From Candidatus Tenebribacter davisii (GTDB taxonomy: Bacteria; Cloacimonadota; Cloacimonadia; Cloacimonadales; TCS61): a stretch of 64,000 nucleotides of DNA. Shown in pieces: positions 1-10,063 of the stretch. The position numbers were made by a program, and so were the translations under genes. The notes below the pieces were generated by a model. That model saw nothing but the letters and a program-made list of their open reading frames with translations. It did no database searches and had not been told where the DNA came from. Within the stretch, counting starts at the first letter, position 1; every line of letters begins with the position of its first letter. The stretch lies in assembly GCA_030765535.1 (NCBI GenBank), contig JAVCCH010000194.1, forward strand, positions 1-64,000, in the 5' to 3' direction.

Positions 1-1573
1 CAATTAATGTTCCAAGATAATAGCTACCAATCAGGTGACGAGCTCCATTACTTCCCAACAAAGTGAGATATGAATCAGGTGCATCACCGAAATCATAATT
101 TGAGGATGCACCGGTTATAATGAAATTAAATGTGTCATCAGCTAGTCCTCCGGTGTAAGCTGCTCGAATTGTAATATCAATATTAACGTTGGAAGTAACA
201 GTGGGATTGGCAGTAAAAATCAACTGATTATTACCATTGAACGTTAAAGTAAACTCTTCTAAAGAAAGATCAGTAACAACACTATAGCTTAGTGATGTAG
301 TAGATCCTTCGTAATAATTATCAAGATCAACACCAGTATAAGGTAACAGAGATACATCTATAGACACATCCGGCAATGGTCTCCATTTTCTCGGTTCCAC
401 TCCAAAAAGTGCTGCTTGAAAAAATCTATAATCATAGTTTGGTAGAGAAGGTGCTAAAGCATCTAAAGTGAAATATCCATTATACCCTCCACTCCAACCC
501 CAGTTGACATGGTAACTATCATTGGATGCACCCTGATAACCATCTATTACAAAAGCATGACCATCAGTACCACCACTATTATAACCATCATACACAAGCG
601 GACGATTGTTATCTAATTCTGTTTTCAGCATTCCATGCCAAACTAATGGTGTAGCAGTATAGTTATTTCTTTGGTCATAATATGAATTAGAATCATATTT
701 AAAGTGATTCTGTAAAGCGCTTAATGCTGTAGCTGGATGTGCTCCTCCAATCCAGGCTCCTGAACCATATACCCCATAACCCATTTCTGCACCAACTCCT
801 ACATGATATAAAAGTGTATGAACAGAAGGATTTACAGCTAGTACATTATTTGGCATAAGTGCCCAGCTATAGGTTGTTGCCCCAAAGTTTGCAGATTGCA
901 GTCCATAAGTAGCATCAGTATAACTATGTGTACCTTCACCAATTGCTGGATGAGCATGATACTTCATTACTTGAGCTGTTGCTGTAGCAGTACATCCTGC
1001 CCAGACATAACCATTACCTGGTGTATTTGGGTCACTAGGTACTGAACCCGCATCAGCAGGACAACTCTCGTTGTAGTATTGTCCCTGGTTCCATGTAGTA
1101 GATAACAGTGGAAGAACTACTCGAACATTCTCAGGTACAAATATGTCAGCTGTAACTTTAAGTCTATTCCATTTATCTACTGTTTCCTGTGCTGGAGATA
1201 GATCATTCTCTCTAGCATACAATATCTGCTCTTTGAAACTAGCCAGCATAGCATCAAATTGAGGTGGATGATTTTCTGTTGTGTAATTATGTTCAAAAAC
1301 ATAACCAAGAATAGGAACAGCAATATCATCTGCAGATACTATCACAAATCCAGTTTTATCGAAATTAAAAATGTAATAAATGTTATTAGCATTCTCTTGT
1401 TCAACAAAAGTTTCGATGATCTTAAAATCACTTAAAGCTCTTTCATTCCTTTCAGTATACAAATTCAAGGCAACCTGTTCTGCTGTTGTTTGTGTAACTA
1501 CAGCTGAATAGATAATTGAAGGAATGAATAATACAAAAGTTAAAATTAAAAATAAACATGTTTTACTTCTCAT
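1..1573 (-). CDS. C10 family (streptopain-like) cysteine peptidase, secreted; 3' end runs off the window
   Basis: Manual minus-strand translation from ATG at 1573: MRSKTCLFLILTFVLFIPSIIYSAVVTQTTAEQVALNLYTERN... (signal peptide, propeptide), GCTATATAQVMKYH (Cys region), DGHAFVIDGYQG...YHVNWGWSGGYNGYF (His/Trp region). Not in ORF track because it is open at the window edge. Confidence 0.85.
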   Translation of the reverse strand, partial: MRSKTCLFLILTFVLFIPSIIYSAVVTQTTAEQVALNLYTERNERALSDFKIIETFVEQENANNIYYIFNFDKTGFVIVSADDIAVPILGYVFEHNYTTENHPPQFDAMLASFKEQILYARENDLSPAQETVDKWNRLKVTADIFVPENVRVVLPLLSTTWNQGQYYNESCPADAGSVPSDPNTPGNGYVWAGCTATATAQVMKYHAHPAIGEGTHSYTDATYGLQSANFGATTYSWALMPNNVLAVNPSVHTLLYHVGVGAEMGYGVYGSGAWIGGAHPATALSALQNHFKYDSNSYYDQRNNYTATPLVWHGMLKTELDNNRPLVYDGYNSGGTDGHAFVIDGYQGASNDSYHVNWGWSGGYNGYFTLDALAPSLPNYDYRFFQAALFGVEPRKWRPLPDVSIDVSLLPYTGVDLDNYYEGSTTSLSYSVVTDLSLEEFTLTFNGNNQLIFTANPTVTSNVNIDITIRAAYTGGLADDTFNFIITGASSNYDFGDAPDSYLTLLGSNGARHLIGSYYLGTLI

Positions 1574-1754
1574 TGCGCCCTCCTCCAGCATTTAATAATT
1601 GTCATTTACAAATCATCTATAAGCAATTACGAGATATTAATTTAGATCAAATCGTGTCAATTAATTTTTGTTTAAAAAAATATTTTACTCCATATAATAT
1701 TTATTTTATTTAATTTTAGAATAGTTTTTTTTGTGATTTAATATTTAATAAAAA

Positions 1755-1780
1755 AGCCCCTCAGTCTAAACTGAAGGGCT
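1755..1780 (-). terminator. Rho-independent terminator for the 1807..3093 gene
   Basis: AGCCCCTCAGT-ctaa-ACTGAAGGGCT stem with T-run on the minus strand. Confidence 0.75.
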
Positions 1781-1806
1781 AATTACTAATTTATATTTTC
1801 TAATTT

Positions 1807-3093
1807 CTATTTTACAAGCAGCATCTTCTTGCTGTATTCTTTTGTATCTGTTATCAGTTTGTATAAATAAACACCGCTTGAAACCTGTTTTCCATTCTCA
1901 TCATCTCCAGCCCAGACTGCTGAGCCAATTTCATCTGCATAAATATGACCGCTGAAGACAGACTTGATCTTCTCACCTTTCACATTATAAATAATGAGCT
2001 GAACATCACTCTCTTCTTCTAAGGTAAAACTGATAGAGGTACTTGGGTTAAATGGATTTGGATAATTCTGCTGAAGTCCGTAAAAATCCGGTGTGATGGG
2101 TGCATCTTCATACGGTATAGTTAGTGTAATTGGTTCATGTATTTCTGTTTCACCATCGGTAGAAACATCTTCTATCCAGTACCAGTAGGTTGTATTCTGC
2201 AATATAGGTGCAGTATCTACATAAATATAATCCGAAGCATTGTTAGTTGTCCCATTGCCTGGAACCGGATCAGCTCCATTAAGCAGCGCTGCTTCAGTGA
2301 AATTATCACTGCTGCTGCGGTAAACATTCCAGTAATCATTGCTTTCTTCTGATTGTGTCGTCCAGTAAAGTGTTGGAGTTCCACCAAGATAAATAGCATA
2401 GAATGATGAAAGATTTACGGGAAGGATAAAATCCCCGAATGTAGAGAAATCATATCTAGTAGCATTATTACCAATCCAATTTGAATTATTACTAATAGAT
2501 GATAAAGTAGCAGCTGGATTACTGAAATTTGTGGAACCATTATAAATCACATTATCATATTCATCAGAAGCACCAGACCCAGCTCCTGTAGCAACAGCAT
2601 TAGTGCCATCTGTTAAACCTTGTGGTAAAGCAGAATCATTTTCAGATGTAGCATCACTTTGCCATACATTGCTGTTAAACTGCATTGCGTAAATAAAAGT
2701 AGGACTGGTTGATACCCCTTGAAATGCAAATACCTGATCTCCCCAATATGATAAATTAATTCCATCATTCCCTACACTAGCATCACCATCATCAATAAAA
2801 TCCGTTGAATTACCAGAATAAGTAATTACCGTACCTGCAGTAATTGCAGTTGGAGATGTATATTTTTGAGCACCTTCATCTCCTTGGAATGCATTAATGC
2901 TTAGCCATCCACTATCTGTAAATCTTATTTCTGTTCCAGCTTCAATATCAACAAGTAATAAAAATGCAAAATCATCTGGATTATCTGAGTTTGCACCAAG
3001 AATTGCGATATCACCCGCTGATAAAGTTGTCTGACCCCACACAAAACTCGTTAAAAATAGAACAAATATAACAAATAAAATTGTTTTTTTCAT
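1807..3093 (-). CDS. Secreted protein with C-terminal FlgD-like/T9SS-type sorting domain
   Basis: Signal peptide MKKTILFVIFVLFLTSFVWG; C-terminus NYPNPFNPSTSISFTL...NGKQVSSGVYLYKLITDTKEYSKKMLLVK. Confidence 0.8.
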   Translation of the reverse strand: MKKTILFVIFVLFLTSFVWGQTTLSAGDIAILGANSDNPDDFAFLLLVDIEAGTEIRFTDSGWLSINAFQGDEGAQKYTSPTAITAGTVITYSGNSTDFIDDGDASVGNDGINLSYWGDQVFAFQGVSTSPTFIYAMQFNSNVWQSDATSENDSALPQGLTDGTNAVATGAGSGASDEYDNVIYNGSTNFSNPAATLSSISNNSNWIGNNATRYDFSTFGDFILPVNLSSFYAIYLGGTPTLYWTTQSEESNDYWNVYRSSSDNFTEAALLNGADPVPGNGTTNNASDYIYVDTAPILQNTTYWYWIEDVSTDGETEIHEPITLTIPYEDAPITPDFYGLQQNYPNPFNPSTSISFTLEEESDVQLIIYNVKGEKIKSVFSGHIYADEIGSAVWAGDDENGKQVSSGVYLYKLITDTKEYSKKMLLVK

Positions 3094-3260
3094 AATTCCT
3101 CCATTTATGGAATAAATTTAATTTTTTAATTAGTGTTAATATAAAAAACATAAATTTATGTGTCAAACACTTTATTTATTAAATAATTTATTTACAATTA
3201 AAATTGGGAACAAAAAATGCGTATTGAAATATAAAAATATGAAGTGACTCAGGAGGAACT

Positions 3261-5858
3261 TTGAAAACAAGATTGATCTTATTTATTATTATAATCGCAA
3301 TTACTACGATTTCAGCTAATGAACTCAGGCAGGCTACGCTTGATAACGGTATGCAAATAGTTGTAAAAGAGAACAGATTAAATGAATCAGTCGGATTTTA
3401 CTGTTTTGTGAAAACCGGCTCTGTGAATGAAGGTAAATACCTGGGAGCAGGGATCTCCCACAATCTGGAACATATAGTATCAAGTGGTACGACCAAGTTC
3501 CATACAGAAGATGAATACAATGAAATGGGCAAAGAGATGGGTTCACTTGTAAATGCCTATACCACCCAGGATGCAACAGCATTTTACATAACTGTGGACA
3601 AAGCTTACAAAGAGATCGCCTTACAAAATTTATCTGAACAGATGCAGCATTGTGTGTGTGATTCTTTTGAAGTGGCAAGGGAACGGGAAGTTATCCTCAA
3701 AGAGATCGTTATGCGTTCTACTCCGCCAAATTCCAAAGTATATCAGAAACACAGTGAACTTGTCTATCCAAATTCTAATAAACACTATCCGGTAATAGGT
3801 TATACAAATCTTTACAAAACTATCACCCGTGATGAACTTGAGGATTATTACAAAATAAGATACGCACCCAATAATATGGTATTTGTTGCAGTTGGAAATT
3901 TTGAAGCTGAAGAGATGCTGGCTGAGATAGTTGCCTCGTTCAAAGAATTTCCCCGTAAACAAATCGATCCGGTTTATCTTCCAGCTCAACATCAAAGGGA
4001 AGGTTCACTTGAATATACAGAAGAATTTGAAATCGAAACAGCTTCAGTGTATATTTCCACAATACTGTCTGCACAGAATTACACGGATGCAACTGCACTT
4101 AATACTGCTTTTGATGTCCTATTTGCCAGAAGACAATCACCTATCCGCTATAAACTTGTAGAAGAGCTACAATTAGTGAACAGCAGAGGATTTTATGCTT
4201 ATGCCAGTGGTGCTCCAAATTCACCTGAAGGAGAAATAACAATTCATTTTGAGCCAAAAAGATCTGCTGATATTGATAAGATCATAGCAATTATAGATGA
4301 TGAAATTGAAAAATACAGTAAAGCAGGTTTTGAAGATGAAGATATCCAGAATTACATTAATCGGGTAAAAGCACAGAAGTTACTACGAACTCCCGGTGTA
4401 TCTTCCGATGCTAATAATATTGGCTGGACAATGATGCTTTATAATGTACCGGATTACTATCAAACAGAGATCAAAGTTCTGGAATCATTAACAGTTGAGG
4501 ATCTTGCCCTGCAGTTACGCAAACACTTGGTTCCCAAAAACCGGGTGATCTTTAAAGCTGTTCCCCAGGGTGACAAAACCCTTTTGGAGAGTAAGGAGAT
4601 TGCCTCAATAGAAAAAACAGAAATTGAAAAAGTACAGATCAATGAGAACTTGACCCTGCTACATAAAATGAACACGGAAAAACCATTGATCAAAGCAGTG
4701 TTAACCCTCCCGATCTCAACAAACTATGAAACTGAACAAAATGCCGGCACTCTCTCATTTATGACCGATCTTATGTTCCGCGGCTCTAAAAAATTTGACT
4801 CTTTGGATATTACTGAATGGATGGAAGATCATGCAGTCTCTTTTAATACTCGTTGTTCAACAGCCGGTTTCAACCTGGATTTCAAATGTTTGAAAGCCGA
4901 TCTACCTAAATTGCAGGAGATGCTGTTCGATGCATTTAATAATCCAAGTTTTGAAGATAGAGAACTTGCACTGGCTAAAGAAGAAGTTAATGCAAATTAT
5001 AAACGATCTTTGAGCAGAGCTTCAACTTCTCATAAAGATTTTATTAACTCAACTCTTTATGATAATTCACGTGCAGGACTTTCCAGTGAAGCAAGAAACA
5101 ATATAATTCAGCAGCTGATCCGAAAAGATCTTAAAATGTTACATAAAACTTTTTTCAATTCTGATAAATTGATCATTACACTTTTTGGTGACATAACAAA
5201 AGAAGAAGCTGTAAAACTAGCTAAAGAAATCTATAATAATATTCCTGATAGGAATATTGAAATGGAGAAAAACTTTACCATAACTCCAGATCAAAAGGGA
5301 ACTTTCATAAATTCTTATGACTTCGAGGAAGTTAATATTGATATCTATTGTCCTGCTCCACCTCTCTCTGCAGAAGATTTCAATGCTATGAACCTGATCA
5401 GTGAAATTCTAAGTGGAGCTCGAGGCAGACTTCATCTTGCTGTGAGAGGAACTAATAACCTGGCCTATTTTGCTTTCCCTCAATATCAATACTCTGAAAA
5501 CTTTGGTACATTCAGATTAAATAGTCAAACTTCTATCGATAAGAAAGATGAGCTGGTTGATGTCATGATAGATCAGCTTACAAAATTAATGACTGAAGAA
5601 ATAACTGTTGATGAATTGAACAGTGCCATTGATGAAAATGAAAAGATGTTGAGAGCAATGTTGAATGAAAATTCCCTGCCTTATTACATAACCTATTTTG
5701 AATCTTTAGGATTGGGTTATGACTACATTGACCGGGTTTCTGAAATTCATAAGAAAATAACTCCTACTCAAATAAAGAATGTTGCAAATAAGTACTTTAA
5801 AAATCAAGCGATTATCATCTCTCAACCTGATGAGAATGTTGAGTTAATGGTTGAATAA
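3261..5858 (+). CDS. M16 family zinc metallopeptidase (insulinase/pitrilysin-like), two-domain
   Basis: HxxEH motif in GAGISHNLEHIVSSGT; signal peptide; 865 aa with tandem M16 halves. Confidence 0.9.
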   Translation: MKTRLILFIIIIAITTISANELRQATLDNGMQIVVKENRLNESVGFYCFVKTGSVNEGKYLGAGISHNLEHIVSSGTTKFHTEDEYNEMGKEMGSLVNAYTTQDATAFYITVDKAYKEIALQNLSEQMQHCVCDSFEVAREREVILKEIVMRSTPPNSKVYQKHSELVYPNSNKHYPVIGYTNLYKTITRDELEDYYKIRYAPNNMVFVAVGNFEAEEMLAEIVASFKEFPRKQIDPVYLPAQHQREGSLEYTEEFEIETASVYISTILSAQNYTDATALNTAFDVLFARRQSPIRYKLVEELQLVNSRGFYAYASGAPNSPEGEITIHFEPKRSADIDKIIAIIDDEIEKYSKAGFEDEDIQNYINRVKAQKLLRTPGVSSDANNIGWTMMLYNVPDYYQTEIKVLESLTVEDLALQLRKHLVPKNRVIFKAVPQGDKTLLESKEIASIEKTEIEKVQINENLTLLHKMNTEKPLIKAVLTLPISTNYETEQNAGTLSFMTDLMFRGSKKFDSLDITEWMEDHAVSFNTRCSTAGFNLDFKCLKADLPKLQEMLFDAFNNPSFEDRELALAKEEVNANYKRSLSRASTSHKDFINSTLYDNSRAGLSSEARNNIIQQLIRKDLKMLHKTFFNSDKLIITLFGDITKEEAVKLAKEIYNNIPDRNIEMEKNFTITPDQKGTFINSYDFEEVNIDIYCPAPPLSAEDFNAMNLISEILSGARGRLHLAVRGTNNLAYFAFPQYQYSENFGTFRLNSQTSIDKKDELVDVMIDQLTKLMTEEITVDELNSAIDENEKMLRAMLNENSLPYYITYFESLGLGYDYIDRVSEIHKKITPTQIKNVANKYFKNQAIIISQPDENVELMVE

Positions 5859-5861
5859 AAT

Positions 5862-5903
5862 AGTGTTGAGTTGTAAGTGTTGAGTGACGAGTTGTTAGTT
5901 ACT
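5862..5903. repeat. Short imperfect tandem repeat, about 3 x 14 nt
   Basis: AGTGTTGAGTTGTA/AGTGTTGAGTGACG/AGTTGTTAGTTACT. Confidence 0.5.
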
Positions 5904-5925
5904 TGCTTAAATTTTAGGGAATATT

Positions 5926-6699
5926 ATGTTAGCTGAATTCAGATTCAATTATAATTCACCTATCGTCTGTGCTGCCATACATAATGGACATGATATTTCA
6001 AAAGAGGTGAAAGATAATCTGGCTATTTCAGAAAACATCCAATTGATGGAAGAAGATCCATATACAGAACAATTTACCAAATTATCTCAAAATGCCATAA
6101 TTGCCCATACTAGCCGCTTTGAAGTTGACCTGAATAGACCAGTAGAAAAGTGTATTTATTTAAAGCCGGAGGATACCTGGGGTTTAAAGACCAGGAAAAA
6201 TCCACCCACTGATCTCGTTATCTCTAATAGCATTGAAAAATATAATGAGTTCTACAATTTAACTAAACGTCATTTAACTGAAATGAAAAAGAGATATGGA
6301 AAATTCTTCGTTTATGATATCCATTCCTATAACCATCACAGAAAAGGACCAAAGGCAAATTTTGATGATCCCAAATTAAATCCTGAGATAAACATTGGAA
6401 CGAATAATATGCCGGAAAAATGGTCACCCCTGGTGGAAAAGATACAGAACAAACTTACATCGATCGATTATTTTGGCAGATCACTTGATATACGAAAAAA
6501 TGTGAAGTTCACAGGTGGAAATTTCCCACGCTGGGTTCATAACAATTTTCCCGATTCTGCCTGCTGTATTTCAGTTGAATTTAAAAAGATTTGGATGGAT
6601 GAATGGACCAGTGAGATCTATAAAGATAAATTTGAAAAACTGATTCATATATTTAATTCTACTTTTAAATTAATTGAAGCAGATATCACAAATTATTAA
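5926..6699 (+). CDS. N-formylglutamate amidohydrolase family protein
   Basis: VYDIHSYNHHRKGP and overall layout; 257 aa. Confidence 0.7.
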   Translation: MLAEFRFNYNSPIVCAAIHNGHDISKEVKDNLAISENIQLMEEDPYTEQFTKLSQNAIIAHTSRFEVDLNRPVEKCIYLKPEDTWGLKTRKNPPTDLVISNSIEKYNEFYNLTKRHLTEMKKRYGKFFVYDIHSYNHHRKGPKANFDDPKLNPEINIGTNNMPEKWSPLVEKIQNKLTSIDYFGRSLDIRKNVKFTGGNFPRWVHNNFPDSACCISVEFKKIWMDEWTSEIYKDKFEKLIHIFNSTFKLIEADITNY

Positions 6700-6765
6700 A
6701 AATACTTGCACAAAATCCATCAAATAATTCAGATTGTTTTGTCTGTTTTTTAATGATCATTACAA

Positions 6766-6841
6766 GCGGATTTAGCTCAGTTGGTAGAGCATCAGCTTCC
6801 CAAGCTGAAGGTCGCGGGTTCGAGACCCGTAATCCGCTCCA
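6766..6841 (+). tRNA. tRNA-Gly (anticodon CCC), CCA encoded
   Basis: GCGGATT acceptor pairs with AATCCGC; anticodon loop TTCCCAA; U73; GGTTCGAGACC T-arm; encoded CCA. Confidence 0.95.
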
Positions 6842-6890
6842 TTATTAATGATAATATATTTATTGTTATGCTAATCATTTGGAGTACAAT

Positions 6891-7352
6891 ATGATAGAGA
6901 CTAAATTGTATTATAGGAATTTTATGGGACCCATAGGGGACCTTACTCTAATTTCAGATGGACACTCATTAATTGAAATCAAATTTGGACCTGTAACTAA
7001 TACGGTTAATTCTAACAAACCAATTCTATTGGAAACTGAAAAACAACTCTCAGAATATTTTAAGAAAGAAAGAAAAGTCTTCAGTATAAAACTTGATCCA
7101 ATCGGAACAGAATTCCAATTAACAGTTTGGAATAAGCTATTACAAATTCCTTATGGCGAGACAATATCATATCAGGAATTAGCGAGTAGAATTGGAAAGA
7201 AAAATGCATCTCGTGCTGTTGGCAATGCAAATGGTAAAAACCCGATTCCAATTATAATTCCTTGTCATCGCGTAATACGAAAAAATGGCAGTTTCGGTGG
7301 ATATGCGGGTGGACTTAAAGTAAAAAAATATCTTCTAGAGCTTGAAAAATAA
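6891..7352 (+). CDS. ogt: Methylated-DNA--protein-cysteine S-methyltransferase
   Basis: IIPCHRVIRKNGSFGGYAGG active-site motif; GGAG RBS upstream of ATG 6891 favours this start over the TTG at 6879. Confidence 0.92.
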   Translation: MIETKLYYRNFMGPIGDLTLISDGHSLIEIKFGPVTNTVNSNKPILLETEKQLSEYFKKERKVFSIKLDPIGTEFQLTVWNKLLQIPYGETISYQELASRIGKKNASRAVGNANGKNPIPIIIPCHRVIRKNGSFGGYAGGLKVKKYLLELEK

Positions 7353-7367
7353 CTTATTAAAAAATAA

Positions 7368-7398
7368 AATAGGCTGCCGAATCTGGCAGCCTATTTTT
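7368..7398. terminator. Bidirectional terminator between ogt and htpG
   Basis: AATAGGCTGCC-gaatct-GGCAGCCTATTTTT. Confidence 0.85.
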
Positions 7399-7410
7399 AA
7401 ATGTTAATTA

Positions 7411-9399
7411 TTATATCATTTTTAATACATTATTAGCATTCTCAATAAAGGCATGAAGTTCTTTACCGGTAAATCTTTTTTGTTCCAGCATGGCAAGATC
7501 ATGAATATGATTTGTCAGCATTTTAACTTTATCCATTTCACCTTTTTCATTAAACTTCAGGATCTTCTTGATAATTTCATTCTCAGGGTTAACAATTAGA
7601 GTATGGTTTTTTAACATATCCATACTATTGCCCGGTTGGTTCATCATATTCATTTCCTGGAATCTGCGCATAAATTCATTAAAAACTATCATAGCTGGGA
7701 TATCTTTAGATTTAAGGTGTTTAGTTTCAGTTTTGATTTCAATGAATGCTTTCTGAACGATTTCAGTATATGCTTCTTCACCTATTTCTTCTTTTACTTT
7801 TGTATTAATCTCATAAGGTTTGATCTTCGTATTATCATCTTTTGTTGTAATAAATGGCGTTAAAGCAATCGCAGCTTTAGGATATTTCTTGAGGTATTTA
7901 GCATAGTCATCCTTACTGAAACTGGCTTCAATCTTATCATTTAATGCTTTATTAAAGATCATCTCGATCTTAGCAGAATTCACAGTTTTCTTTTCGTCCT
8001 GTTTATCGATCAGGTTTTCATTTATCTCAGAATCTATCCGGACAAATGTAACTTCATTATTTTTCATCTCCAACTGCTGGAATATATGATTATCTAAAAT
8101 AGAGTTCGAATAGATCACACCTATTCCCTGCTCTTTCATCAGTTTGAGATAAGATACCTGAGTATCTTCACTTTGAGCGTAATATATTTTCTGAGGTTTA
8201 TCATCAGTTTTATTTCTGGTTTTATATTCATCGATCGTTACATAATCATCATCAGTAGTTTTAAAGATTAGTTGATCTTTGATGGAATCAGAAAATTTAT
8301 CATCAGCAAGGACTCCATATTTAATGAACTGGTTAATATCTTCCCAGAATCCTTCATATTTTTTCCTGTCAGTTTTGAAGATATCTTTAAGACTATCCGC
8401 AACTTTTTTAATAATGAATTTTGAAATTTTCTGAACCTGTTGATCCTGCTGCAGGAAACTTCTGGAAACATTTAAGGGAATATCAGGAATATCGATCCCA
8501 CCTTTTAGCAGCAACAAGAATTCAGGAATGATCCCTTTGAGGTCATCAGCTACAAACACATTATTACAGAAGAGTTTAACCTTGCCGGTATTCAGATCAA
8601 TCTGATTCTGAATTTTGGGGAAATAGAGAATGCCCTTTAAGTTAAACGGAAAATCAACATTCAGATGTATCCAGAATAATGGATCATTATAATCATGGAA
8701 TAACTGCTTATAAAACTCCTTGTATTCCTCTTCTTTTACATCTTTCGGTTTACGCAGCCACAATGCTTCAGTTTGATTTACCTGCTCTTTTTCTTTATTC
8801 ACATAAATCGGGAATGGCATGAAATTACTGTATTTCTCTATCAACTCCTTGAGTGTATTATCTTCAAGATATTTTTCATTATCCTTATTTAAATGAATCG
8901 TTACAGTTGTTCCTATAGTAGTACTCTTCCCTTCTGAAGCCGAATATTCAGTCTCTCCTTCACATTCCCAGTAAGCTGGTTTAGTTCCCTTTTTATAGGA
9001 GAGTGAATCGATAGTAACCTTTTTTGCTACCATAAAACTGGAATAAAAGCCCAAACCAAAATGTCCAATGATCGTTGATTGTTTATCTTTAAATTTTTCT
9101 ACAAAATCTTCAGCTCCGGAAAAAGCGATCTGATTTATATATTTCTTTATCTCAGAAGCTGTCATGCCGATTCCATAGTCAATTATCTGAATTGTCTTTT
9201 TCTTCTTATTAGTCTTAATTTCTATTTTAAATTCACCATCAAATTCGCTGTCTATCGCCTTGCGTTTATTCATGGCATCAACAGAATTTGAGATTATTTC
9301 ACGAAGAAAAATATCATGTTCTGAATAGAGCCACTTCTTAATAATTGGAAAGATGTTTTCTGTGTGAATGGATAATTTACCGGTATTTTTATCTACCAT
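7411..9399 (-). CDS. htpG: Molecular chaperone HtpG (Hsp90)
   Basis: HTENIFPIIKKWLYSEHDIFLREIISNSVDA..., IGHFGLGFYSSFMVA. Confidence 0.97.
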   Translation of the reverse strand: MVDKNTGKLSIHTENIFPIIKKWLYSEHDIFLREIISNSVDAMNKRKAIDSEFDGEFKIEIKTNKKKKTIQIIDYGIGMTASEIKKYINQIAFSGAEDFVEKFKDKQSTIIGHFGLGFYSSFMVAKKVTIDSLSYKKGTKPAYWECEGETEYSASEGKSTTIGTTVTIHLNKDNEKYLEDNTLKELIEKYSNFMPFPIYVNKEKEQVNQTEALWLRKPKDVKEEEYKEFYKQLFHDYNDPLFWIHLNVDFPFNLKGILYFPKIQNQIDLNTGKVKLFCNNVFVADDLKGIIPEFLLLLKGGIDIPDIPLNVSRSFLQQDQQVQKISKFIIKKVADSLKDIFKTDRKKYEGFWEDINQFIKYGVLADDKFSDSIKDQLIFKTTDDDYVTIDEYKTRNKTDDKPQKIYYAQSEDTQVSYLKLMKEQGIGVIYSNSILDNHIFQQLEMKNNEVTFVRIDSEINENLIDKQDEKKTVNSAKIEMIFNKALNDKIEASFSKDDYAKYLKKYPKAAIALTPFITTKDDNTKIKPYEINTKVKEEIGEEAYTEIVQKAFIEIKTETKHLKSKDIPAMIVFNEFMRRFQEMNMMNQPGNSMDMLKNHTLIVNPENEIIKKILKFNEKGEMDKVKMLTNHIHDLAMLEQKRFTGKELHAFIENANNVLKMI

Positions 9400-9469
9400 A
9401 ATGATCTCCTTTACTTTAATTTATTTCTGAAGATAATTTAATTGTTCCTGTTTATTTGTCAAATAAAAT

Positions 9470-9494
9470 TAGCACTCCAGTTTCAGGAGTGCTA
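9470..9494. terminator. Hairpin terminator downstream of pyrR
   Basis: TAGCACTCC-agtttca-GGAGTGCTA. Confidence 0.6.
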
Positions 9495-9516
9495 TTATAT
9501 CTTGAAATTTGGCTTA

Positions 9517-10056
9517 TTAATCTACTGTTACTATCTTGACGTTTTCCTCTCCATCGGTATCAATAAAAGATACTTTGATGATCTCTTCACCGGAAGTTGG
9601 AACATATCTTCCCACGAAATCAGCATGGATTGGAAGTTCTTTGTGTCCTCTATCGATAAGTACACATAACTGGATCTCTTTTGGACGTCCTATATCAAGA
9701 ATTGCATCAATAGCTGCTCTAACGGTTCTTCCAGTATATAGGACATCATCAATGAGAATAATCTTTGCATTTTTGACCTTAAAATCAATTTCAGTATTTT
9801 TGTGCACTGGATTTTCAGCAACTTTAGAGAGGTCATCTCTATAAAGGGAAATATCAATTATACCTGTTTCTATATCGATATCTTCAATTTCTTTTAAATA
9901 TTTGGCGAGTTTTTCTGCCATTGGAACTCCCCTGCTTCTAATTCCAACAAGATAAACATCATCCATCGACTTGTTATGCTCAACGATCTCCAGTGCTATC
10001 CTTCTCATTGAACGTTCGATAGCTTTAACATCCATAATTTTACTTTTTGTTTTCAT
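9517..10056 (-). CDS. pyrR: Bifunctional pyr operon regulator/uracil phosphoribosyltransferase PyrR
   Basis: PRPP-binding motif IILIDDVLYTGRTVRAAIDAILDIGRP; 179 aa. Confidence 0.92.
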   Translation of the reverse strand: MKTKSKIMDVKAIERSMRRIALEIVEHNKSMDDVYLVGIRSRGVPMAEKLAKYLKEIEDIDIETGIIDISLYRDDLSKVAENPVHKNTEIDFKVKNAKIILIDDVLYTGRTVRAAIDAILDIGRPKEIQLCVLIDRGHKELPIHADFVGRYVPTSGEEIIKVSFIDTDGEENVKIVTVD

Positions 10057-10063
10057 AGGCTCC

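Noticed and set aside
3334-3995. Antisense ORFs in the M16 peptidase gene
   Set aside because: Overlap a confidently assigned CDS and show no domain signal.
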